Shown here: positions 34,362 to 43,428 of the stretch, one piece after another
How positions within the stretch are numbered: the first letter of the stretch is position 1
How the letters are laid out: every line of letters begins with the position of its first letter
NCBI GenBank assembly: GCA_041394885.1
Contig: JAWKHI010000001.1
Coordinates: forward strand, 372,001-436,000
Reading direction: 5' to 3'
Length of the DNA: 64,000 nucleotides
Source of the DNA: DSOI01 sp041394885
Lineage (GTDB): Bacteria; Acidobacteriota; Terriglobia; Bryobacterales; Bryobacteraceae
Translations under genes and position numbers: made by a program
The notes under the pieces: generated by a model
Told to the model about the DNA's origin: nothing
Seen by the model: the letters and a program-made list of their open reading frames with translations, nothing else
Database searches by the model: none

Positions 34362-35666
34362 ATGAAGGCAACCCCTATCATGCCGCGTCCCGTCAGGCTT
34401 AAACGCAATATTCTTACCACCGTGCTGCCAAACGGCGTGCGTGTGATCACCGAACCGATGTCCCATGTGCGATCGGTGTCGGTGGGCATCTGGATCGATT
34501 CCGGGTCCCGCAGCGAGCAGGGTCCTGAAAACGGACTTTCGCATTTCATCGAACACATGGTGTTCAAGGGGAGCGCCACACGGTCCGCGGAAGACATCGC
34601 GCGGGCGGTGGATTCGCTCGGCGGCAACCTGGACGCCTATACCGGCAAGGAACTGGTCTGCTTCAACACCAAGGTGCTGGATGACCACCTGCCGGAAGCG
34701 TTCGACATCCTGGCCGACATGGTGCTGAAGCCTGCGTTCCGGCCCGACGATATCGCGAAAGAAAAAGGAGTGATCCTCGAAGAACTGAAGATGGAATCGG
34801 ACAACCCGGAGTATCTGGTTCATGAGACCTTTTCGGGTAACTTCTGGAAAGGCCATCCGATCGGCAAGCCGATTCTGGGCACACGGGCCACCATCAAAGG
34901 GTTCGATCGCGCGATCGTGGAAAGTTTCTACCGCAACACCTACACGCCATCGAAGATCCTGATCACTGCGGCCGGCAACATCAGCCACCAGAAGATGGTG
35001 GATCTGGCGGCGCCGCTGTTCGGCCGGTTGAAGAAGCGTAAAGCGCCCCAGGTGGCAGGAGTTCCCACCACGCATGCGCGGCTGGCGCTGCGGGACCGGC
35101 CGACGCTCGAGCAGGCTCACATGGTGCTGGGCGTGCCCGCCTATCCGGTGTCGCATCCGGAACGGTTTTCGGCATACGTGCTGAATACGCTGCTTGGCGG
35201 GAGCATGAGCTCGCGTCTGTTTCAAAACATCCGGGAGCAACGGGGACTGGTTTACGCGGTGTTTTCCGAAATCAACAATTTCCGTGACTCGGGGGCGCTG
35301 GCGGTGTACGCGGGGACGTCGCGAACTTCGCTGCGCCAGGTGATCGGGCTGATTCTCGAGGAGTTCCGCCGGTTGAAGGAGGAGCCCGTCCCGCTCGAGG
35401 AACTGACGCGGAGTAAGAACCACCTGAAGGGGTCCGTCATGCTGGGGCTCGAATCCACGTCAAGCCGGATGTCGAATCTGGCGCGGCAGCAGCTCTATTT
35501 CGGCCGTTTCGCGACGCTCGACGAGATCCTGGCGTCGATCGAGGCGGTGACAGTGGAATCGGTGCAGCAAGTGGCGCGGGATCTATTCCGGCCGGAGACG
35601 GTGGCGCTGACGGTGCTCGGTCCGCTGCAGGGCATGCGGATCCGGCGCGAGGATCTGGCTTGTTGA
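34362..35666 (+). CDS. M16-family zinc metallopeptidase (processing-peptidase-like)
   Basis: The 434-residue protein has the inverted zinc motif HFIEHMVFKG with the third ligand in ILEELKMESDNPE, and the C-terminal inactive half with RGLVYAVFSEINNF. There is no signal peptide, so it is probably cytosolic, like other bacterial YmxG/PqqL-type peptidases near the processing-peptidase beta family. ATG codons at 34362 and 34380 are both plausible starts. The stop overlaps the next gene's TTG start, so the downstream TPM-domain gene is likely co-translated. Confidence 0.9.
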   Translation: MKATPIMPRPVRLKRNILTTVLPNGVRVITEPMSHVRSVSVGIWIDSGSRSEQGPENGLSHFIEHMVFKGSATRSAEDIARAVDSLGGNLDAYTGKELVCFNTKVLDDHLPEAFDILADMVLKPAFRPDDIAKEKGVILEELKMESDNPEYLVHETFSGNFWKGHPIGKPILGTRATIKGFDRAIVESFYRNTYTPSKILITAAGNISHQKMVDLAAPLFGRLKKRKAPQVAGVPTTHARLALRDRPTLEQAHMVLGVPAYPVSHPERFSAYVLNTLLGGSMSSRLFQNIREQRGLVYAVFSEINNFRDSGALAVYAGTSRTSLRQVIGLILEEFRRLKEEPVPLEELTRSKNHLKGSVMLGLESTSSRMSNLARQQLYFGRFATLDEILASIEAVTVESVQQVARDLFRPETVALTVLGPLQGMRIRREDLAC

Positions 35667-36463
35667 AGGCCGCCACGCGATTGCTGGCGTGCAGCCTGGC
35701 GCTGCCTTTCTTCATCCTCACCGCGGCCGATTTCTCGCAGCTCCAGCCGCAGGGTTATTTGAGCGACTTCGCCCGGGTGGTGGATCCGGCGTCGCGCACG
35801 CGGATCGAACGCTACTGCCGATCGATCGAGGATCAGACCGGGGCGCAGATCGCCTTGGTAACGATCCCCACACTCGATGGCGAGCCGATCGAGGACGTGG
35901 CGAACCAGATCTACCGCAAATGGGGCGTCGGCCAGAAGGGCAAGAACGAGGGGATCCTGCTGTTGCTGTCGGTGCGGGACCGGCGGTCCCGGCTGGAGGT
36001 GGGCTACGGGTTGGAGCCATACATTCCGGACGGATTTGCCGGATCCATCCTCCGCGCCATGCGTCCGGCTCTGCGTGACAACCACTTCGGCGACGCGATG
36101 ATCGCGGCGGCGGGGCAGATTGGCGAGCGGATTCTGCAGGCGAAGAATATCGATCCGAACCTACGTCCGCGCGCCCCGGCGGCGGCAAGGCAGCGAGACC
36201 CGGGCGCCCTTGGCGGCAACTGGCCTTTTTTGGTTTTTCTGGCGATCTTTTTTCTGCTGTTCGTGATTTCCAGCCGGGCCCACGGCGGCCGGTATCACTC
36301 CGGAGCCGGCGCGCTGCCATGGTGGCTTTTGCTGGGAGGCGCCGGGCGCCATGGCGGCCGCGGATCGTCGCACGGAGGCTTCGGAGGGTCCGATGGTTGG
36401 GGCGGTTTCGGCGGATTCGGCGGGGGCGATTCCGGCGGTGGAGGCGCATCGGGCGATTGGTAA
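35660..36463 (+). CDS. TPM-domain (YgcG/Psb32-like) membrane protein with Gly-rich tail
   Basis: The 267-residue protein has a signal peptide (about 1-23) and a TPM domain (about 30-160: GYLSDFARVVDPASRTRIER; TGAQIALVTIPTLDGEPIED; GILLLLSVRDRRSRLEVGYG). One membrane helix follows (NWPFLVFLAIFFLLFVISSR), and the tail is a Gly/Ser-rich stretch ending GGGGASGDW. TTG is the start, with GAGG about 8 nt upstream, overlapping the M16 stop. TPM proteins are often encoded beside LemA, as here two genes downstream; their role is thought to be in envelope maintenance or protein turnover. Confidence 0.85.
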   Translation: MLKAATRLLACSLALPFFILTAADFSQLQPQGYLSDFARVVDPASRTRIERYCRSIEDQTGAQIALVTIPTLDGEPIEDVANQIYRKWGVGQKGKNEGILLLLSVRDRRSRLEVGYGLEPYIPDGFAGSILRAMRPALRDNHFGDAMIAAAGQIGERILQAKNIDPNLRPRAPAAARQRDPGALGGNWPFLVFLAIFFLLFVISSRAHGGRYHSGAGALPWWLLLGGAGRHGGRGSSHGGFGGSDGWGGFGGFGGGDSGGGGASGDW

Positions 36464-36494
36464 GGCGGAGCCGCTACAATCAGGTCTTGTCGTG

Positions 36495-37205
36495 ATGGAA
36501 AAACTGCTCAACGAACTCGCGGATCGAATGAAGCGCGCCTATCCGGCGAGCTTGGTGTCGGTGATCCTATACGGGTCCGCGGCGGCGGGCGAGTTCGACA
36601 AGGCATACTCGGATCTCAACATCCTCTGCGTGCTCACCCGAATCACGCCCGATGAGCTGGCAGCAAGCGAACCGATCTTCCGCTGGTGGCGTGAGAAGGG
36701 AAATCCGGCCCCGTTGTTGCTGAGCGAGGAAGAGGTGGCCAACTCCACGGACTGCTTTCCCATCGAGTTCACAGACATGCTGGAGAGGCGGCGCGTGGTA
36801 CACGGCAAAGACGTCATCGAGGGTCTGGAGATCGACCGCAGCTTCTATCGCGCGCAGGTGGAATACGAGTTACGCTCGAAGCTGATCCGGCTACGGCAGA
36901 AGGCGGCGGGAGTACTGAACGACAACGATCTGCTGGTCACGCTGATGGCGGATTCGGAATCGACGTTCCTGGTGTTGGCCCGGCATGTGCTGGCGCTCAG
37001 CGGATACGAGCGCCCGCGGACACGCGTGGAAACTGTGGAAGCGGCGCAACGGCATTTCGGCGTGGACACGGCGCCGTTTGAAACATTGCTGGCGGTGCGC
37101 GAAGGGCGCTCGAAGCCCGGATCGGTGGAAGCACGGGCGGTTTTCGGACGTTACTTGGCCGGCGTTCAGACGCTGGTGAGCGCCGTCGACAGTTTGGAAA
37201 AATAG
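36495..37205 (+). CDS. Nucleotidyltransferase-like protein with substituted active site
   Basis: The 236-residue protein begins with a minimal nucleotidyltransferase fold: VSVILYGSAAAGEFDKAYSD followed by LNILCVL. The usual GS-x9-DxD becomes DLN, so the second acidic residue is missing and activity is doubtful. The C-terminal half is helical and HEPN-like in appearance. The start at 36495 avoids overlap with the TPM gene, although the upstream frame is open to 36351. It sits between the TPM and lemA genes with short gaps (31 and 21 nt), so it is probably part of that operon. Confidence 0.7.
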   Translation: MEKLLNELADRMKRAYPASLVSVILYGSAAAGEFDKAYSDLNILCVLTRITPDELAASEPIFRWWREKGNPAPLLLSEEEVANSTDCFPIEFTDMLERRRVVHGKDVIEGLEIDRSFYRAQVEYELRSKLIRLRQKAAGVLNDNDLLVTLMADSESTFLVLARHVLALSGYERPRTRVETVEAAQRHFGVDTAPFETLLAVREGRSKPGSVEARAVFGRYLAGVQTLVSAVDSLEK

Positions 37206-37226
37206 AACTACGATAAGGACGCGGAT

Positions 37227-37784
37227 ATGAAAATACTTCTGATTGTTTTGGCAGTTGTGCTGGTGGCCGGCGGTGCGATGTTCGTCTCGGCCCGGAATGA
37301 CATGGCCGTGCAAAACGAAGGGATCAGCGCGCAGTGGGCGCAGGTGGACGTCGCGCTCCAGCGGCGCGCGGACCTGATCCCCAATCTGGTGGAGACGGTG
37401 AAGGGGTTCGCGGCTCAGGAGAAGACTGTGTTCGAGAATATCGCCAACGCGCGGTCCGCGCTCATGGGCGCGCGCTCGCCCGCCGAAAAGATCCAGGCGA
37501 ACTCGCAACTGGACTCGGCGTTGAGCCGGCTGCTCGTCATCGTCGAGAATTATCCGCAGTTGAAGTCCAACGAGAATTTCTTGCGCTTGCAGGACGAATT
37601 GGCTGGGACGGAGAACCGGATCGCGGTGGAGCGCCGGAAGTACAACGAGACCGTGCAGGCCTACAACACCACCATCGTGCGGTTTCCGAACAACGTCTTT
37701 GCTTCCATGGCGGGATTTTCGCGGAACGAGGCTTACTTCAAGACCGAGCCGGCATCGAGGAACGCCCCCAAGGTCGCGTTCTAG
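37227..37784 (+). CDS. lemA: LemA-family membrane protein
   Basis: The 185-residue protein has an N-terminal membrane helix (LLIVLAVVLVAGGAMFV) and the LemA signature: ISAQWAQVDVALQRRADLIP followed by NLVETVKGFAAQEKTV, then LSRLLVIVENYPQLKSNENF and TIVRFPNNVFASMAGF. LemA proteins are coiled-coil envelope proteins of uncertain function. It is the last gene of the probable M16-TPM-nucleotidyltransferase-LemA operon. Confidence 0.93.
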   Translation: MKILLIVLAVVLVAGGAMFVSARNDMAVQNEGISAQWAQVDVALQRRADLIPNLVETVKGFAAQEKTVFENIANARSALMGARSPAEKIQANSQLDSALSRLLVIVENYPQLKSNENFLRLQDELAGTENRIAVERRKYNETVQAYNTTIVRFPNNVFASMAGFSRNEAYFKTEPASRNAPKVAF

Positions 37785-37805
37785 CCGGTGGTTCAAGGTG
37801 TCGCG

Positions 37806-38114
37806 TCAGGCGAGCGGATTCACGCGGCTGGACTCGACGGCATGTCCGGCGGCCGCCTTGATCAGGCCCAGCAGCGCGCCGACGGCTCCGCCAGCGCCCA
37901 CACCGGCGAGCACGAGTAGGAATCGTCCTTCCACCGACGCGGCCAACAGATCGAAGACGCCGCCCACCGCGGGGACCGGACCCAGGCTCACCAACGCCGC
38001 ACCGGCGACGGCGCCGATAGCGGCTCCATACAAGGCGATGCCGTAGGTACCGATTCCGGCCCGCGTCGCGTCCACCACCTCTTCCGCCAGTTCGAGTTCA
38101 TGGATGAGTGCCAT
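37806..38114 (-). CDS. Small Gly/Ala-rich membrane protein of unknown function
   Basis: The 102-residue protein begins with a charged segment (MALIHELELAEEVVDATRAG), then has two glycine-zipper membrane stretches (GIALYGAAIGAVAGAALVSL and FLLVLAGVGAGGAVGALLGL). The pattern resembles glycine-zipper or holin/bacteriocin-like small proteins, but no family is recognised. The stretch 38115-38354 upstream shows no gene. Confidence 0.5.
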   Translation of the reverse strand: MALIHELELAEEVVDATRAGIGTYGIALYGAAIGAVAGAALVSLGPVPAVGGVFDLLAASVEGRFLLVLAGVGAGGAVGALLGLIKAAAGHAVESSRVNPLA

Positions 38115-38354
38115 TGTATTGTGATTCCTGTCAGTGAAATTGGGCCGCCGGTTTGGGCATCCCGGACTGTCCCCTGGCTTGAGAGCAATTTCGATACCAC
38201 GCCGCCCGCTTGCCTAAAATACACAAAAACGAGGGTTTAAGATCGCCAAACTCCCCCTGAATGCGGTGTCAGAGCGGCAATTCTTGCATGGTAGAAACTT
38301 CTTAGTACGAAAGGCCCATCGGTACCTGAACGCGGCGCCGAAGTTCTGCCTGCT

Positions 38355-39377
38355 TCAGGCGTGGGCGGCGGCCGCACCCGGCGCGTAACGCATCATGAGC
38401 TTCATCAATTCGGTTTCTTCCACCGGCTTCACCAGATAGTCGGTGGCGCCCGCCATGGCGCCTTTCACCTTGACGAAGAACCCGTCCTTTTCGAACAGGA
38501 TGATCAGCGGCACTTCAGCCAGATGCGCGTTGTGCCGGATAGCCCGGCAGACTTCGTAGCCATCCATGCGGTTCATTTCCGAGGCAACGAACATCATGTG
38601 GGGGCTCCAGACGTCCAGTAGAGCGAGTGCCTCCAGGCCGTCGCTGGCGGAGAGAGCGAGATAACCGGCGCGGCCCACGAGAATGGAAATGATGCGGCGG
38701 ACAATCGGACTCTCATCGGCCGCCAGCACCACAGGGCGGCGCTCCAGCAGATCGTAGAGCATCTTGAGCCCCGTGGCCACGGGATTGGCGCGGCAGGCGG
38801 CCCGGAGATATCCGAGTGCTTCGCCGGATTGGTGCAGGTTCAGCAGAATGCGGGCCACGTTGAGATTGGTCTCAAAGCGGGGATCGAGCGTCGCGCGGTT
38901 CTTCCAACGCTCGAGCGCGGCGGTGAGTTTGTGCTCGTCGACGCCGCGGTTCGCCTGGAGCCGCTCGAGGTTTTCAATCGCCAGAATGGCGCCACAGTTG
39001 GGGCAGCGGATCTGATCCTTCGTACGCGCGCCCTCATCGCACAGCGGGCATACCCAGAGCACCGGCCCGAGGGCGGCGCCGGGCTCATCAGGCGCCTTTT
39101 CCGCGGCGAGAGTGGGAGACAGGCGCAACAGGGCGAGCGAGGTCATCGCCTGGGCGCATCCCGGATTCATACGCAACGCTTCGCTGAGGAAATGCTCGGA
39201 CTCCTTGCCGGTGGCGGCGGTTTCGGCAGCAAGCAGCAGAGCCGCTTCGTTGCCCGGATCGATTTCGAGCAGTTCGCGCAGGGTCTCTCGCGCCGATGCC
39301 TTGTTGCCATGCTTGGCCGCCGACATCGCTCGGCGAAGCAGCGGAAGTGTGCGTGCCGGATCCGGAGTTACCGCCAT
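38355..39377 (-). CDS. TPR / zinc-ribbon protein with degenerate receiver domain
   Basis: The 340-residue protein has TPR-like helices (about 10-85), a four-cysteine zinc ribbon (CPLC and CPNC, about 112-132), further helices, and a C-terminal receiver domain (about 215-335). In the receiver, the acidic pocket residues (AADESPIVRR) and the Lys of YLVKPVEE are kept. The phospho-acceptor Asp is replaced by Ala (MFVASEMNRMDG aligned with the usual LLDxxMPxMDG), and the Thr/Ser position is Phe (IILFEKD). It therefore probably works without aspartyl phosphorylation. AGGGA lies 6 nt before the start. No kinase partner is adjacent. Confidence 0.8.
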   Translation of the reverse strand: MAVTPDPARTLPLLRRAMSAAKHGNKASARETLRELLEIDPGNEAALLLAAETAATGKESEHFLSEALRMNPGCAQAMTSLALLRLSPTLAAEKAPDEPGAALGPVLWVCPLCDEGARTKDQIRCPNCGAILAIENLERLQANRGVDEHKLTAALERWKNRATLDPRFETNLNVARILLNLHQSGEALGYLRAACRANPVATGLKMLYDLLERRPVVLAADESPIVRRIISILVGRAGYLALSASDGLEALALLDVWSPHMMFVASEMNRMDGYEVCRAIRHNAHLAEVPLIILFEKDGFFVKVKGAMAGATDYLVKPVEETELMKLMMRYAPGAAAAHA

Positions 39378-39535
39378 CGGGTCCCTGTCTTTCCTCCCAA
39401 AGCGACGTGTCCACGGAGCCCGGGCGAACGTGCCGTTGCTCTCCTACGTCTGAGCGCAATGTTTGCGTCTGAGCGTAGATCGGCAGCATGGGCCGGAAAT
39501 CGATTGCGAAGTCTTCCCTACCCCAGCTAGGGAAT

Positions 39536-41515
39536 CTACCTGACTTTGAGCTCCCACTTTTCTCCGAAAAAGCCCGCATCGGCGATGCGGCCAGGCCAGC
39601 GCGAGTCCGGCGCGACGCTCAGATCCACCACCGCCCAGTCCGGGAGCTTGGGAATCTGCCGGGCGTTGTTGAGATAGTCGTACTCGCGGAAGGTAAAGCC
39701 GCTGTTGAGGACCACGTAGCGCTTCGGATTTTCGGGATTGGGGTAGATGAGGATGGGCGCGTGTCCGGAGGCGGGGTAGCTCTTGCCGGCCATGCGGAGG
39801 TTGCCGTTGTCCCAGGCGACGGGAAGCCCGCCGGCGATCTTCCTGAGATACGAATTGGAATCGGTGTCACCCCACAACACGAGATTGGCGGTACGGGCGT
39901 CGCTGGCGGTCACCTCGGAATCGGTCTTGACGATCGCCTCGTTGACGGAAATGACGCCGCTGTTCCGAGATGGGTGCGCGTCATCTCGGCCTGAACCCAC
40001 TGTTCTACGGCAGCCGAACGCGAGCGTCCGCCGGGTTTGACGATGATGAACCGGCGCAGGAACGATGTCGTCGACCGTGGCCCTGCAGCCCGCTCACCTT
40101 GTGCAATCCGGGATCGGACTCGTTCGAACCTGTCCCACAGGCGCCCGTTGCGGCGGAACGACACGCGCCAGCTCCGGTCGGTTTGGGGACCGGGAACGCG
40201 CAAACGGACTGGGTCATCGAGCACAACGGCCGTTGTGCCTGCTGGGAGAGCGGACACTCGCCCGGGCCGAAATCGAGCGTCAGACCTGCACGTTTTCCGA
40301 CTGACGCGCACCTCGCGGTCACCGGTGATTTCGGCGGCCACGCGCGCCTTCTCCCAGTGCTCGCCCACTGGGGCGTCCACCACCACCCACTTCATCCGGT
40401 TGTAGCGCAGCGTGTAGGTGACGAACTCTCACCTGCGCGGAGCAAGCGGCCGCGGCCGCGGGCGACGATGGCGTTCAGGGCGTCGTCAATGACTACCTTG
40501 GAATCGGGATGGCAGCGATGTTCGGTATCAGGACCAATCACATGGCGCATGGTCAGTGCCTACCTTGGCCAACTCGCGCTCCATCACACGCCGCCTCTAC
40601 CCGCGATCCTTCGCCGCTGCTATAGGCAAAACTGCGGGGAAGATTGAAGAAATTCTCGGCGTAGACGGTGGCGTCATAAAGCCGCCAGAGTTTTTCCTCC
40701 CACCATGCGGGCCTGACGGTCTCACGCTGGAAGACCTGGAGGAACTCAAGGCGGTCTCGGCGAATCCGGCCTCGGCGCCGCCGACGCCCACAGTCGGCGT
40801 GGTGAGCGGCCACATGCCACGCAGCTGCTCCACCCATGCTGACCCACGCACCGAGATGCGGTCGGGGTCGATGCGATAAAGGCTTCACCGCGGCCGAAGG
40901 GCCGAACAGATCCACCACCCGCGATTTACTGGGCGTTGCAGTAGCGGCCGTAGAGATGCAGCACGATGGTATCGGGCGGGGCGAACTGTCCGATGTTCTT
41001 CATACGGTCATCCAGGAAATTGAGTTCGGTAAGCCGCTCGTTGCGCCATTATGGAACCAGGCGTCAAGCCGCCAGCGGCCCGGGGCGCCGTGGCGACCAT
41101 GTCTGGGCACGACAAGCCCGTACGGTTGCACGCTGCCGTCGATCTGAGAGACATAACCGCGCACCACCAACCCCGTGTTGGCCGCCCAGGGCTTTTGCCT
41201 TCGCGGAGCTGCCCTGCCCGCGCCAGTCCCTCCCGCAACAAGCGCTTGCCAGTCTCAATCTCTTCCGGCTTGAGGAATTCGTTGTACTCGAGAGCGTAGC
41301 GAACCGCATCGTGGAAGATACGATGGGTCGGCGGTGTCGAGCGCGGAAACACCTTGCATGACGCGGCGCGGCGCCGATGGCGGTTCGCAGTTCCGCGAGC
41401 CCGGACTCGAGGCTCCGGCGGTCTCGGCGGGCACTTCCACACCGGGGCAGCAGGAACGGGCTGCCTCGGCGGAAAAGGCGAGTAAAGGGAGAAACAAGGC
41501 AAAGCCGCAGGGTGT
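39536..41515 (-). pseudogene. Secreted prolyl-oligopeptidase-like alpha/beta hydrolase, disrupted by many frame changes
   Basis: Fragments in all three minus-strand frames make up one protein in order. They are a signal-like stretch (FLPLLAFSAEAA, about 41490), IFHDAVRYALEYNEFLKPEE (about 41300), TGLVVRGYVSQIDGSVQPYG (about 41150), MKNIGQFAPPDTIVLHLYGR (about 40990), VSMGGAAAWHVAAHHAD with the nucleophile-type GxSxG-like motif (about 40830), LTMRHVIGPDTEHR (about 40550) and WVVVDAPVGEHWEKARV (about 40385). The last is the intact end, with LVLWGDTDSN, SGFTFREYDYLNNARQIPKL and WELKVR. They match secreted hydrolases common in Acidobacteria and Planctomycetes. At least eight frame changes occur in 2 kb while the peptide pieces stay well conserved, which suggests sequence error as much as decay. 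Confidence 0.75.
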
Positions 41516-41524
41516 CTATGCGAA

Positions 41525-43400
41525 ATGGGTACAGTATCACAGGTTGGCCGATGGGTTCCGCTGGTCTCGGTTTCCCGTTGTGTGGGTCTGTTTCCCGTTG
41601 CGGGATTCAGTGTCGCGCAGGAGCCTGCAATCCGCCTGGTCCTGATGGCGGAAGGCGTCCCATCGACAGTGGATATCCAGATTTCCCGGGACGGATCCGG
41701 GCGTCTGTTCCTGGCGCGCAAACGGGATCGTCCGCGTGATCGAGAACGGACGCTGGTGGACTCGTCCGTTTCTGGATCGACCGGGCGCACGCGTCTTCAG
41801 CAGCGAATGCGGCCTGTTGGGGCTGGCCTTCCCGCCCGGCTTCGCTGAGAAGCTATTTTCAGATGAACCACACCGATCCCGGTGCGCGAACTCGGTGGTG
41901 GCGCTATGTACCGCCTGAGCTGAGCGGCAACGTTGCCGACGCGGGATCGGAAGAAGTGATCCTGCGTGTCCCACAGCCGTTCAGCAATCACAACGGGGGT
42001 AGCTCCAATTCGGCCCTGACGGCTTTCTCTACCTCGGCTTCGGCGATGGCGGCAGCGGCGGCGATCCGCGCGACAACGGCCAGTCGCGCCGGACGATGCT
42101 CGGCAAGATCCTGCGAATTGACACCGAGTCCGGCGCGGCGCCTTATGCGATTCCACCGTCGAACCCCTTCGCGGACAATACCGCTTTTCTCCCGGAGATC
42201 TGGGCGCTGGGGCTGCGCAACCCGTGGCGCTTCTCCTTCGATCGCCAGAACGGCGACTTGTGGATCGCCGACGTGGGCCAGAACCGGGCCGAAGAGGTGA
42301 ACGTACAACCGGGCACCAGCAGCGGGGGTGAAAACTACGGCTGGCGGCGCATGGAGGGGCTTTCGTGCTTCAGCCCTCCGGCCAACTGCGATCGCGAGGG
42401 CCTCACGCTCCCGGTGCATGAATACACGCGTGAGCGCGGCGACGTATCGGTGACCGGCGGATACGTATACCGCGGGTCGCGGTCACCCGAACTCACCGGG
42501 GCCTACCTCTACGCCGACTTCGCCAGCGGGCGGATGTGGACCCTCCGGCGCGAAGGCGACGGGTACGTGAACCGCACACTCCGGGGCAGCGGCTTCTCCG
42601 TCTCCACCTTCGGGCAGGACGAAGACGGGGAGGTGCTGGTGGCCGACTATGGCGGCGGCGGCATCTACCGGATCGAGACGATTCCATCGGCGCCGGGTCC
42701 GCAAATCTCATCGGGCGGGGTGGTGAATGCGGCCAGCTTTCAGCCGGGCATCGTGGCAGGATCGCTGTTCACGGTGTTCGGTTCGGGGTTCAGGCCGGCC
42801 CCGGGGGTGACCGGCGCTGCGTCGATTCCACTACCCACCGTGCTCGACGAAGTCGCCGTAACCGTAAATGGAATCGCCGTGCCGCTGCTCGCCGTCGCCA
42901 ATGGCAATGGGCAGGAGCAGATCAATGCTCAGGCGCCGTTTACGCTCTCGGGAGATACGGTGGCCGTGACCGTGCGCCGCGCCGGCGCCACGGGGAACTC
43001 GGTCGAGGTTCCCCGGCTGGACGCGCAGCCAGCCATCTTCACCAGCGGCGGCCCGGCCATCGTGGTGCGGGCAGCCGACAACACGCTGGTGACACCTGGG
43101 CGTCCGGCGCGACGGGATGAGTTCGTCTATTTCTATGCCAACGGTCTGGGCGCGGTGGATTCGCCGCCACTGCCCGGACAAGGGGGCCCTTCCAGTCCCC
43201 TGGCGCGGTTGAGGGCTCCGGTCACGGTGACCCTCGACGGTGTACCGTGCGAAGTGCAATTCGCGGGATTGGCTCCGGGTTTGGTGGGCGTCTATCAGGT
43301 GAACGTGCGTGTCGCCGCGGCGGTGCCGCCGGGAACGAAGCCGCTGGTGATCGCCGTGGGCGGCGTGAGTTCGCCGGCAGCGATGGTACCGGTGGAGTAG
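41525..43400 (+). CDS. Secreted sorbosone/glucose dehydrogenase-like propeller with TIGR03437 C-terminal domain (5' part frame-disrupted)
   Basis: The 3' part (42096-43400, 434 residues) is intact: GKILRIDTESGAAPYAIPPS, GLRNPWRFSFDRQNGDLWIA and DVGQNRAEEVN are typical of the GSDH/sorbosone dehydrogenase propeller. It is followed by a TIGR03437 domain (GVVNAASFQPGIVAGSLFTV to GVYQVNVRVAAAVPPG). The missing N-terminus is spread over several frames: VAQEPAIRLVLMAEGVPSTV (41600s), CGLLGLAFPPGFAEK (41810s) and AGSEEVILRVPQPFSNHNGG (41950s). The gene would start near 41525, divergent from the hydrolase. As drawn it needs at least three frame corrections. It probably oxidises sugars or binds carbohydrate outside the cell. 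Confidence 0.75.
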
Positions 43401-43428
43401 CGGCGATATACTGAACGGGATTCCCGTG

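Noticed and set aside
36351..36494. N-terminal extension of the nucleotidyltransferase-like protein
   Set aside because: It overlaps the Gly-rich end of the TPM gene and has shadow-like composition; the fold starts after 36495.
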